DNA of 64,000 bases from assembly GCF_048820915.1 (NCBI RefSeq), contig NZ_JBMERR010000003.1, forward strand, positions 62,001 through 126,000, in the 5' to 3' direction. Under the pieces are notes generated by a model. It did not search any database. It saw only the letters and a program-made list of their open reading frames with translations, and was not told the DNA's origin. This document shows, one piece after another, positions 53,924 through 61,607 of the stretch. The position numbers and the translations under genes are program-made. The stretch is from Cribrihabitans_A pelagius (GTDB lineage: Bacteria; Pseudomonadota; Alphaproteobacteria; Rhodobacterales; Rhodobacteraceae). The first letter of the stretch is position 1. The number at the start of each line of letters is the position of its first letter.

Positions 53924-55705
53924 TCAGAAGCGGTCAGCGTCCAGCGCCATCACCGTGTCCGCACCGCTTTCGATGCGGGCGAGGTGCAGCCTGGTCGCGG
54001 GCAGCCGCCGTGCCATGTAGTAGCGGCCGGTTGCCAGCTTTGTCTCATAGAACGCCGCGTCAGAGGACCCCGCGTCAAGTTTGTCCTGCGCGGCCTTGGC
54101 CATCTGCGCCCACATCAGGCCGAGGCAGACATGGCCGAACAGGTGCATGAAGTCGTTGGAGCCCGACAGCGCGTGGTTCGGGTTCTTCATGCCGTTCTGC
54201 ATGAAATACATCGCCGCCGCCTGCAGGTCCTTCGAGGCTGCTTTCAGCGGCTCGATGAACTCTCTTGCGTAACCTTCGGAGATATCAGCGTTTTCCTTGC
54301 AGAAGTTCTTGACCAGCTCAAAGAAGGCCATCACGTGCTTGCCGCCGTCCTGACCCAGCTTGCGGCCGACCAGATCCAACGCCTGCACGCCGTTGGCGCC
54401 TTCGTAGATCATCGCGATGCGGGCGTCGCGGGTGTATTGCGACATGCCCCATTCCTCGATGTAGCCGTGGCCGCCATAGACCTGCTGCGCCTGCACGGTC
54501 ATGTCGTAGCCCTGGTCGGTGAGGAAGCCCTTGATCACCGGGGTCAGCAGCGAGACCAGACCATCGGCATCCTTGTCGCCGGCGCGGTGCGCCTTGTCGA
54601 TCATCATCGCGCCCCAGAGGAGGAAGGCCCGCGCGCCTTCGACGAAAGATTTCTGGTCCATCAGCGAGCGGCGGATGTCCGGGTGCACGATCAGCGGGTC
54701 GGCCGGGCCGTCGGGGTTCTTCGCGCCGGTCACGTCGCGGCCCTGCAGGCGGTCCTTGGCATAGGCCACAGCGTTCTCATAGGCCGCGGCGGCCTGGGCG
54801 AGGCCCTGCATGCCGACGCCGATGCGCGCCTCGTTCATCATCGTGAACATCGCGCGCATGCCCTTGTGCTCGGTCCCGAGCAGCCAGCCGGCAGCGCCGT
54901 CGTAGTCCAGCACGCAGGTGGAGTTGCCGTGGATGCCCATCTTCTCTTCGATCTTGCCGACCGAGACGCCGTTGCGCTCACCCAGGCTGCCGTCTTCCTT
55001 CACCAGGAACTTCGGCACGATGAACAGCGAAACACCCTTGATGCCCTCGGGGCCGCCGGGGATCTTGGCGAGCACCAGGTGGATGATGTTGTCCGCCATG
55101 TCGTGATCGCCGGAGGAGATGAAGATCTTCTGACCGGTGATCTTGTAGGACCCGTCGCCTTGCGGTTCCGCCTTGGTGCGCATCAGGCCCAGGTCGGTGC
55201 CGCAATGCGGCTCGGTCAGGTTCATGGTGCCGGTCCACTCGCAGGAGACCATCTTGGGCAGGTAGGTGTTCTTCTGCTCATCGGTGCCATGCGCCAGGAT
55301 CGCCGAGGCGGCGCCGTGGGTCAGGCCCTGATACATGGTGAAGGCCTGGTTTGCGGCCGAGAACATCTCGCCCACCGCGGTGCCCATCACATAAGGCATG
55401 TTCTGGCCGCCGAATTCCTCCGGCATGTCCAGACCCGGCCAGCCGCCTTCCTTGACCTGCTCGAAAGCGGCCTTGAAGCCCGTGGGGGTGTAGACCACGC
55501 CGTTTTCCAGGCGGCAGCCCTCGCTGTCGCCCACGGTGTTCAGCGGGTGCAGCACTTCGCTTGCGATCTTGCCGGCCTCTTCCAGCACCGCGCCGGTGAA
55601 TTCCGCCTCCAGCTCGTCATAGCCGGGAATGCCGGCGGCGGAGACGTTCAGCACGTCGTGCAGAACGAATTGGGTGTCTTTGGTGGGGGCGGTATATGCG
55701 GGCAT
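53924..55705 (-). CDS. Acyl-CoA dehydrogenase, C-terminal-extended (DmdC/FadE-like)
   Basis: 593-residue acyl-CoA dehydrogenase of the long form. LTEPHCGTDLGLMRTKA is the active loop. KIFISSGDHDMADNI is the FAD-binding part. QVYGGHGYIEEWGMSQYTRDARIAMIYEGANGVQALDLVGRKL is the catalytic block in order, with the base Glu in IYEGANG. A 130-residue C-terminal extension follows. This group contains the 3-methylmercaptopropionyl-CoA dehydrogenase DmdC, but long-chain FadE-like activity is equally possible. It is the first enzyme gene of the cluster after the MerR gene. Start ATG 55705. Confidence 0.92.
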   Translation of the reverse strand: MPAYTAPTKDTQFVLHDVLNVSAAGIPGYDELEAEFTGAVLEEAGKIASEVLHPLNTVGDSEGCRLENGVVYTPTGFKAAFEQVKEGGWPGLDMPEEFGGQNMPYVMGTAVGEMFSAANQAFTMYQGLTHGAASAILAHGTDEQKNTYLPKMVSCEWTGTMNLTEPHCGTDLGLMRTKAEPQGDGSYKITGQKIFISSGDHDMADNIIHLVLAKIPGGPEGIKGVSLFIVPKFLVKEDGSLGERNGVSVGKIEEKMGIHGNSTCVLDYDGAAGWLLGTEHKGMRAMFTMMNEARIGVGMQGLAQAAAAYENAVAYAKDRLQGRDVTGAKNPDGPADPLIVHPDIRRSLMDQKSFVEGARAFLLWGAMMIDKAHRAGDKDADGLVSLLTPVIKGFLTDQGYDMTVQAQQVYGGHGYIEEWGMSQYTRDARIAMIYEGANGVQALDLVGRKLGQDGGKHVMAFFELVKNFCKENADISEGYAREFIEPLKAASKDLQAAAMYFMQNGMKNPNHALSGSNDFMHLFGHVCLGLMWAQMAKAAQDKLDAGSSDAAFYETKLATGRYYMARRLPATRLHLARIESGADTVMALDADRF

Positions 55706-55919
55706 CGCGGTCCTCGTCAGCTCTGTTGGGTCTGTATTGGCGCCGGGAAAACTGGCGCCTCTGCGTGTCGTGTTGCGGGCACGCCGAACGGTCCGGCGCG
55801 GGGCAGGGTCAATATTCCGGTCCGGCGCCCGGTGCGGGGCCGGCCAGGGGGTGGTTCAAAATGCCACCGGCGGCAGGAGGCCGGCGGCCGGGCCGTAACA
55901 GGCACGGCCGCCGGACGGG

Positions 55920-56306
55920 TTACTCCGCCGCCTGTTTCTCCATCCGCATCGAGGCGATCATCTGTTCGCCCCAGCGCAGCTGGTCCTTCAGATCCTCAAT
56001 CGCTTCCGTCAGCTCCTCGCGCTGTCGCTCCATGTCGGCAAGACGGTCCTGCGCGATCTCATAGGTGCGGCTCAGCTGGGTCAGCTGCTGGTCGCCCATG
56101 TGGTAGAGGTCCAGAAGCTGGCGGATCTCCTCCAGGCTGAAGCCAAAGCGCTTGCCGCGCAGGATCAGCTTCAGGCGGGCGCGGTCGCGCTTGGTGAAAA
56201 GCCGCTTCTGGCCTTCCCGGATCGGGAACAGAAGCTCCTTTGCCTCGTAAAACCGGAGGGTGCGCGGGGTCACGTCAAAAGCCCCGCACATCTCCCGGAT
56301 GGTCAT
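55920..56306 (-). CDS. MerR family transcriptional regulator (copy 1)
   Basis: 128-residue MerR-type regulator. N-terminal winged HTH MTIREMCGAFDVTPRTLRFYEAKEL is split across residues 1-25, then RARLKLILRGKRFGFSLEEIRQLLDLY, and a C-terminal dimerisation coiled coil (about 75-120, MERQREELTEAIEDLKDQL). There are no metal-binding cysteines, so it is not a metal sensor. Start ATG 56306 has GAGG five bases upstream; ATGs at 56321 and 56327 are alternatives. It lies upstream of the acyl-CoA dehydrogenase on the same strand and probably controls the cluster. Confidence 0.87.
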   Translation of the reverse strand: MTIREMCGAFDVTPRTLRFYEAKELLFPIREGQKRLFTKRDRARLKLILRGKRFGFSLEEIRQLLDLYHMGDQQLTQLSRTYEIAQDRLADMERQREELTEAIEDLKDQLRWGEQMIASMRMEKQAAE

Positions 56307-56552
56307 GGTTTCCTCAGTCATCGTCATCACTCTTAAACGGCTTGGTGCAGGGACTAGGCTGGCTCCAGTCGGCTTCGTTTTCAAGCCGTACTTGACGTTT
56401 ACGTAAACGATACGTCACGTCATTTCTGGCGCGCGCACTGCGCACAAAAAGGTGACGCGGGGTTGATTTGCGCCGGTGCCGGTTCCGCCCGCCGCAACGG
56501 CGCCGGGGCTGGCAGGGATGCAATCCGAATCTGAGGGCGGGGAGGGGGCACG

Positions 56553-56729
56553 GCCCGCGCGGGACAAGGCCGTGAGGCCGCCGCGCATCGCCGGCGCGCC
56601 CCCACGCGGCGGCGATTTGGCCGATGCTGGGTGGTCCCTCGAGAGAGCGTACGGACTTTGCAGACATAAACTGCCAGCCACTCCAGTACGGATCGCCACC
56701 GCGCGCGCCGGCGACGCGCGGCTTTGTGT
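56553..56729 (+). repeat. Dispersed ~175-bp intergenic repeat, copy C
   Basis: Starts CCGCGCGGGACAAGGCC, then GAGGCCGCCGCGCATCGCC, CACGCGGCGGCGATTTGG, GTCCCTCGAGAGAGCG, TACGGACTTTGC, ATAAACTGCCAGCC and tail GCGCCGGCGACGCGCGGC. It occupies part of the 534-bp gap 56307-56840 between the two MerR genes; no gene is seen in that gap. Confidence 0.8.
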
Positions 56730-56777
56730 CAAGCGGCTGCCCGTTCGTTCCTGTGCGTCTTGCGGGCTCCCGGATGC

Positions 56778-56807
56778 AAAAAGCCCCGCCTCACTCAGAG
56801 ACGGGGC
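56778..56807 (-). terminator. Rho-independent terminator of MerR copy 2
   Basis: GCCCCG (56783-56788) pairs with CGGGGC (56802-56807), 13-base loop. On the minus strand it is followed by TTTTT. It separates MerR copy 2 from the downstream MerR copy 1. Confidence 0.85.
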
Positions 56808-56840
56808 AAACCTGTCGTCCGTGACAGCGCGCCGGACCCG

Positions 56841-57209
56841 TTACTTCAGCAGCGCCTCGGTGGTGGCGCGCAGCTGGCCCAGTTCCTCCAACGCCTCGCC
56901 GATCTGCTCGCGCTGCTTCTGCAGCTCGACCATCTGCCGGTTGGCCATCTCCAGAAACGTCTTCATCTGCGCTTCATTGCCTTCATTTTCATAGATCAGC
57001 AGCCATTGCCGGATCTCCTCCAGCTGGAAGCCGAACTTGCGCCCGCGCATGATCAGCTTCATCCGCGCCCGCTCGCGGGGCCCGTAAAACCGCGCGCGCC
57101 CCTCGCGGTCGGGCTGCAGAAGCTCGATGTATTCATAATAGCGCAAGGTCCGTGGCGTCACCTCGAACTCCGCGCACATTTCCTTGAATGACAATCTGTT
57201 GTCGGTCAT
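56841..57209 (-). CDS. MerR family transcriptional regulator (copy 2)
   Basis: 122-residue MerR-type regulator, paralogous to copy 1: FKEMCAEFEVTPRTLRYYEYIELL, then MKLIMRGRKFGFQLEEIRQWLLIYE and a C-terminal coiled coil (MVELQKQREQIGEALEELGQL). No cysteine cluster. Roughly half the residues of the HTH are identical to copy 1 by eye. It has its own terminator and is divergent from the thioesterase-MATE operon (127-bp spacer), which is its likely target. AGGGAG precedes ATG 57209. Confidence 0.88.
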   Translation of the reverse strand: MTDNRLSFKEMCAEFEVTPRTLRYYEYIELLQPDREGRARFYGPRERARMKLIMRGRKFGFQLEEIRQWLLIYENEGNEAQMKTFLEMANRQMVELQKQREQIGEALEELGQLRATTEALLK

Positions 57210-57336
57210 CCGTCATCTCCCTTGCCGGCAACCTAAGACGATGGCCGGGCCAGTGCAAGCGCCGCGCTGCAGCAACCTTGCGCTTTCGGCGGGGGAAGGC
57301 CAAGATCGGGCCGAACAACCTGAAGGGACAGCCTGC

Positions 57337-57759
57337 ATGGCCGACAAGACCCACCTGGCGCGCCAGTTCATCGAAGCCATTCCGCACGCCCGCCAGCTCG
57401 GCATGAAACTGACCGAGATCGGTGACGGCACCGCCGAGATCACCATGGCGTACGACGAGAAGCTGATCGGCGATCCGGAAACCGGGGTGATTCACGGCGG
57501 CGCGGTCTCGGCGCTGATGGACACCTGCTGCGGCGCCGCGGTGATGAGCCATCCGTCCGCGCCCGGCGGCACCGCCACCATCGATTTGCGCATCGACTAC
57601 ATGCGCCCGGCCACCCCCGGGCAGACCATCACCACCCGCGCCACGTGCCACCACATCACCCGCTCCGTCGCCTTTGTCCGCGCCACTGCAACGGACGAGG
57701 ACACGGGCCGCCCCGTCGCGACCGCCGCGGGCGCTTTCACCGTGGAGAAGAAGTTTTGA
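57337..57759 (+). CDS. PaaI family hotdog thioesterase (copy 1)
   Basis: 140-residue hotdog thioesterase. GVIHGGAVSALMDTCCGAAV carries the HGG motif and helix acidic residue (Asp). ATIDLRIDYMRPATPG is the beta-sheet interface. It hydrolyses an unknown acyl-CoA. ATG 57337 is preceded by TGAAGGGA. First gene of a plus-strand operon with a second thioesterase and a MATE exporter; divergent from a MerR gene. Confidence 0.87.
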   Translation: MADKTHLARQFIEAIPHARQLGMKLTEIGDGTAEITMAYDEKLIGDPETGVIHGGAVSALMDTCCGAAVMSHPSAPGGTATIDLRIDYMRPATPGQTITTRATCHHITRSVAFVRATATDEDTGRPVATAAGAFTVEKKF

Positions 57760-58289
57760 GCCGCCCCCGTCCCGAACCGGTGCAGACGGTGAAGCAGCGC
57801 CGCGACGCCGCGCTCAATGCGCTGGTGGATTCCGTGCCTTACATCCGCTTCCTGAACGTGACCTTCGACCGCCGCGGCGACGAACTCACGGCGCAGCTCA
57901 ATTTCGACGACAAGCTGATCGGCAACCCGTTTCTGCCCGCAATCCACGGCGGGGTGACGGCGGCGTTTCTCGAGATCACCGCGATGATCACCCTCAACTG
58001 GGCGCACCTCTGGCCGCGGATCGAGTCCGGCGATCTCGACCCGGCGGAGATGGCGGCGGGCAGGCTGCCGCGCCAGCCCAAGACCATCGACTTCACCGTC
58101 GACTACCTGCGCTCCGGCCTGCCGCGCGACGCCTATGCCCGCGCCCGGGTGAACCGCTCCGGGCGCCGCTATGCCTCGGTGCATGTGGAATCCTGGCAGG
58201 ACCACAAGGACAAGCTCTTTGCCCAGGCCACCGGCCATTTCCTGATGCCGCAGGACCAAAACGGCGCGGACAAGCCCCGCGAGGGCTGA
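57756..58289 (+). CDS. PaaI family hotdog thioesterase (copy 2)
   Basis: 177-residue hotdog thioesterase, distantly paralogous to its neighbour. PAIHGGVTAAFLEITAMI contains HGG and the Glu of this subgroup. KTIDFTVDYLRSGLPRDA is the interface strand. The likely start is TTG 57756, overlapping the previous gene's stop (TTGA) with GGAG at an ideal distance; GTG 57780 is an alternative. No ATG upstream in frame gives a family-like N-terminus. Coupled to copy 1. Confidence 0.84.
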   Translation: MSRPRPEPVQTVKQRRDAALNALVDSVPYIRFLNVTFDRRGDELTAQLNFDDKLIGNPFLPAIHGGVTAAFLEITAMITLNWAHLWPRIESGDLDPAEMAAGRLPRQPKTIDFTVDYLRSGLPRDAYARARVNRSGRRYASVHVESWQDHKDKLFAQATGHFLMPQDQNGADKPREG

Positions 58290-58295
58290 CACGCT

Positions 58296-59615
58296 ATGAC
58301 TGCCCTCACCACGGAGATCACCCACAGCCGGGTGCTGAAGATCGCGGTGCCGATCGTGCTCTCCAACGCCACCGTGCCGATCCTCGGCGCGGTGGATACC
58401 GGCGTAGTCGGCCAGATGGGCATGGCCGCCCCCATCGGCGCCGTCGGCATCGGCGCGGTGATCCTCGCTTCGGTCTACTGGATTTTCGGCTTTCTGCGCA
58501 TGGGCACCACCGGGCTTGCCGCCCAGGCCCGCGGCGCCGGCGATTGGGGTGAGACTGGCGCGCTTCTGATGCGCGGCCTGCTCCTCGGTTTTGCCGCCGG
58601 CGCCTTCTTCATCCTCGGCCAGGCGGCGCTGTTCTGGGGCGCTTTCACGCTTGCGCCCGCCAGCGCGGAAGTGGAGACGCTGGCCCGCGATTACCTCCAG
58701 ATCCGCATCTGGGGCGCGCCTGCCACCATCGCGCTCTATGCGGTCTCCGGCTGGCTGATCGCGGTGGAGCGCACCCGCGGTGTCTTCCTGCTGCAGGTCT
58801 GGATGAACGGGCTCAACATCCTGCTGGACCTGTGGTTCGTGCTGGGCCTCGGCTGGGGGGTGGAGGGCGTTGCGCTGGCCACGCTGATCGCGGAATGGAG
58901 CGGGCTGGCGCTGGGGCTCTGGCTCTGCCGCGACGCCTTTGCGGGCGAGCAGTGGCGCGATTGGGCGCGGATCTTCGATGCTGCGCGGCTGAAGCGGATG
59001 ATGCAGGTCAACGGCGACATAATGGTGCGCTCGGTTCTGCTCACCGGCTCCTTCACTGCTTTCCTCTTCATCGGCTCCGGGGTGGGAGACGTGAACCTCG
59101 CCGCCAACCAGATCCTGCTGCAATTCCTGCAATTCACCGCCTTTGTGCTTGATGGATTTGCTTTCGCCGCGGAGGCTCTGGTCGGCGGCGCGGTTGGCGC
59201 CCGTGCCCGCGCGCCCCTGCGCCGCGCGGCGGTGGTGGCGGCGCAATGGAGCACCGGCGGCGCGCTGCTGCTGGGGCTTGGCTTTGCCCTTGCAGGCCCT
59301 GCCGTCATCGACCTCATGACCAACTCGCCCGAAGTGCGGCAGGCGGGGCGCGCGTACCTCGTCTGGGCGGTTCTGGCGCCCGCCTTGAGCGTGGCCAGTT
59401 ACATGCTCGACGGGATCTACATCGGCGCCACCTGGACCCGGGACATGCGGGTGGCGATGCTGCAGGCGGTGGCGGTTTACGTGCTGTCGCTGCTGCTGCT
59501 TGTGCCCGCTTTCGGCAACCACGGGCTCTGGGCCGCGCTGATGGTGCTGAACCTCGCCCGCGGTGTCACCCTGGCCCTGCGCTATCCGCGGCTGGAAGCC
59601 CGGATCGGCGCCTGA
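58296..59615 (+). CDS. MATE family efflux transporter (DinF-like)
   Basis: 439-residue antiporter of the MATE/DinF branch with about twelve membrane spans. PILGAVDTGVVGQMG in span 1 and YWIFGFLRMGTTGLAAQA in span 2 are DinF-type signatures. The second bundle begins near residue 230 (DIMVRSVLLTGSFTAFLFIG). Exports cationic compounds or metabolites in exchange for H+ or Na+. It follows the second thioesterase by 6 bp, so all three are one operon. Ends before a triple-hairpin cluster. Confidence 0.93.
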   Translation: MTALTTEITHSRVLKIAVPIVLSNATVPILGAVDTGVVGQMGMAAPIGAVGIGAVILASVYWIFGFLRMGTTGLAAQARGAGDWGETGALLMRGLLLGFAAGAFFILGQAALFWGAFTLAPASAEVETLARDYLQIRIWGAPATIALYAVSGWLIAVERTRGVFLLQVWMNGLNILLDLWFVLGLGWGVEGVALATLIAEWSGLALGLWLCRDAFAGEQWRDWARIFDAARLKRMMQVNGDIMVRSVLLTGSFTAFLFIGSGVGDVNLAANQILLQFLQFTAFVLDGFAFAAEALVGGAVGARARAPLRRAAVVAAQWSTGGALLLGLGFALAGPAVIDLMTNSPEVRQAGRAYLVWAVLAPALSVASYMLDGIYIGATWTRDMRVAMLQAVAVYVLSLLLLVPAFGNHGLWAALMVLNLARGVTLALRYPRLEARIGA

Positions 59616-59619
59616 GGCC

Positions 59620-59690
59620 GCCGGAATTCTGCGGGAATTCCGGCCCGGAAATCATGTGATTTCCGTTCCGTTTTCCGCGCCGGAAAACGG
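59620..59690. repeat. Cluster of three consecutive perfect hairpins
   Basis: Hairpin 1 is 59620-59629 with 59635-59644 (10-bp stem, holding two GAATTC). Hairpin 2 is CGGAAATCA 59646-59654 with TGATTTCCG 59657-59665 (9-bp stem, 2-base centre). Hairpin 3 is CCGTTTTCC 59668-59676 with GGAAAACGG 59682-59690 (9-bp stem). They fill nearly all of the convergent gap between the MATE and arsC genes. No T-run follows, so they are not classical terminators. Confidence 0.75.
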
Positions 59691-59700
59691 GTGCCTGCAG

Positions 59701-60042
59701 CTAGAGCAGCGCCTCAATCGCCTCGGCCGGGCGGCCGATCACTGCCTTGCCGTCCGTGATGGCAATCGGGCGCTCGATCAGGACCGGATGCGCAGCCATC
59801 GCTGCCAGCAGTGTGTCCTCAAGGCTGTCTTTGCCGAGGCCCAGCTCCTTGAAGACCTTTTCGCTGGTCCGCATCATTGCAATAGCGGCAACCCCCAGCG
59901 CATCGCGGACCGCCACCAGTTCCGCAACCGAGGGCGCGTCCTGCAGATAGAGACGCACCTCAAACTCAGCGCCGCGCTCTTGCAAGAGCGCGAGCCCCGC
60001 GCGCGACTTCGAGCAGCGCGGATTGTGCCAGTAGGTGATCAC
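59701..60042 (-). CDS. arsC: ArsC/Spx family arsenate reductase (glutaredoxin-type)
   Basis: 113-residue thioredoxin-fold protein. HNPRCSKSR holds the catalytic cysteine C10 with the family's RC-S-K-S-R pattern. RPIAI and GRPAEAI are the conserved arginine-containing motifs. With no ars operon around, it may be a housekeeping YffB/ArsC-like oxidoreductase rather than an arsenic resistance factor. Its start overlaps the pyrD stop by four bases (ATGA), as last gene of DUF952-pyrD-arsC. Confidence 0.88.
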   Translation of the reverse strand: MITYWHNPRCSKSRAGLALLQERGAEFEVRLYLQDAPSVAELVAVRDALGVAAIAMMRTSEKVFKELGLGKDSLEDTLLAAMAAHPVLIERPIAITDGKAVIGRPAEAIEALL

Positions 60043-61097
60043 AGCCAGTCTCCCCGTTTGCTTCCAACCGCTTCCGCCACGGTGTTGAAGCCGTCCCGTG
60101 CCAGGAGTTCATCCAGCCCGCGGGCAATCTGCGAAGCCAGCGACAGGCCGCCGTAAACCAGCGCGGTATACAGCTGCACCGCCGAAGCCCCTGCGCAGAT
60201 CTTGGCATATGCCTGCTCCGCCGAGCCGACCCCACCCACGCCCACCAGCGGCACCCGGCCGTCCAGCAGTTCCGACAGCCGCGCCAGCACCCGGGTGGAT
60301 TTCTGGAACAGCGGGGCGCCGGAGAGCCCGCCGGCCTCGCCCTTGTGGATGCTGTGCAAGCCCTCGCGCGACAGTGTGGTATTGGTGGCAATCACCGCGT
60401 CGATGCCGCTGTCCACCGCGACCTGCGCGATATCCTCGATGCCGCTTGCATCGAGATCCGGCGCGATCTTCAGGAACACCGGCACCCGGCGCGCCAGCCC
60501 CTCACGCGCCTCCAGCACCCCGGCCAGCAGCGCCGAGAGCGCCGCCTTGCCCTGCAGGTCGCGCAGCTTCTCGGTGTTGGGGGAGGAGACGTTGACGGTG
60601 GCGAAATCCAGATGCCCGCCGCAATGCGCCAGCACCTTGGCAAAATCCGCGGCCCGGTCCTCGCTGTCCTTGTTGGCGCCAAGGTTCAGCCCGATCACCA
60701 CGTCCTTCGGCCGTTCCGCCAGCCGCGCGCCGATTGCCTCCATGCCCTCGTTGTTGAAGCCGAAGCGGTTGATCGCGGCGCGGTCCTCGCTCAGCCGGAA
60801 CAGCCGCGGCTTGGGGTTGCCGGGCTGCGGCCGCGGAGTGGCGGCGCCAACCTCGATGAAGCCGAACCCGGCGCGCGACAGCGGCGCGAGGGCCTCGGCA
60901 TTTTTGTCAAAGCCGGCCGCAAGACCCACCGGGTTGGGCAGGGCGATGCCCGCGAGCGTGGTCTTCAGCCGCGGCGAGGTCACCGTTCCGGGGGTAGGGG
61001 CCAGCCCCATCCGCAGAGTTTTGATCGAGAGCCCATGCGCCGTTTCCGGGTCGATCCGGTGCATCAGGGCCAGCGCCAGCCGCTCGGACAGGGTCAC
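60039..61097 (-). CDS. pyrD: Dihydroorotate dehydrogenase (quinone), class 2
   Basis: 352-residue membrane-associated FMN enzyme of UMP synthesis. An amphipathic N-terminus is followed by NPVGLAAGFDKNAEAL. The class 2 catalytic serine is in VNVSSPNTEKLR, and FLKIAPD and VGVGGVGSAEQAYAKICAGA are the FMN/phosphate motifs. Electrons pass to ubiquinone. It overlaps arsC and the DUF952 gene by four bases on either side. Confidence 0.96.
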   Translation of the reverse strand: MTLSERLALALMHRIDPETAHGLSIKTLRMGLAPTPGTVTSPRLKTTLAGIALPNPVGLAAGFDKNAEALAPLSRAGFGFIEVGAATPRPQPGNPKPRLFRLSEDRAAINRFGFNNEGMEAIGARLAERPKDVVIGLNLGANKDSEDRAADFAKVLAHCGGHLDFATVNVSSPNTEKLRDLQGKAALSALLAGVLEAREGLARRVPVFLKIAPDLDASGIEDIAQVAVDSGIDAVIATNTTLSREGLHSIHKGEAGGLSGAPLFQKSTRVLARLSELLDGRVPLVGVGGVGSAEQAYAKICAGASAVQLYTALVYGGLSLASQIARGLDELLARDGFNTVAEAVGSKRGDWL

Positions 61098-61432
61098 GCC
61101 ATCTCCTCCGGGAAAACATGGCGTCCGCCCGCCAGCGGCAGCGGCTTGGCCCAGAGCACATCCGCCACCCGCAATTTGCGGTAAAGATGCGGGAACAGCG
61201 CATCATTGCGGGAGACCTCCCACTTCAGATCGCCTCCCATAGCGTCTGCCTCGCAGGCGAGAAGCACCAGCCCCTCGGCGCCCGCAAAATGCTTGGCCGC
61301 GGTTTCCGCCGCCTGAGCGGCGGTGGAGAAATGCACATAGCCGTCGGTGACGTCGATCGGCGCGCCGGCGGTCTCGCCCTCGGCCTGCAATGCGGCCCAT
61401 TCGTCCGCCCGGAAAATCTTGTAAATCAGCAT
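61094..61432 (-). CDS. DUF952 domain-containing protein
   Basis: 112-residue protein of unknown function in the DUF952 family. IYKIFRADEWAALQAEG at the start, DGYVHFSTAAQAAETAA, and the C-terminal FPHLYRKLRVADVLWAKPL in order are the family hallmarks. The fold is thought to resemble ADP-ribosyl-transferring or glutathione-like enzymes, but no activity is established. ATG 61432 is chosen; longer upstream frames lack support. First gene of the coupled DUF952-pyrD-arsC operon. Confidence 0.86.
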   Translation of the reverse strand: MLIYKIFRADEWAALQAEGETAGAPIDVTDGYVHFSTAAQAAETAAKHFAGAEGLVLLACEADAMGGDLKWEVSRNDALFPHLYRKLRVADVLWAKPLPLAGGRHVFPEEMA

Positions 61433-61607
61433 GGCCGGGTGATGCCCTGCGTTTGCGCGTGAATCAAGGGCCATCGAGTGCCGTCCGCTTTGCCGCCGGG
61501 CCGTCCGCTTTCCGCAAGGATAGTCAAGCAACGCGTTTTTCCCCTTTGACGGGCGCGGCCTTTATGCGCACCATCGCCCTAAAACAGATCAACGGGAGAC
61601 CCTTCAT

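Noticed and set aside
59701..60042. Arsenic resistance island
   Set aside because: Only arsC-like is present; neighbours are pyrD and DUF952, so it is a housekeeping context.
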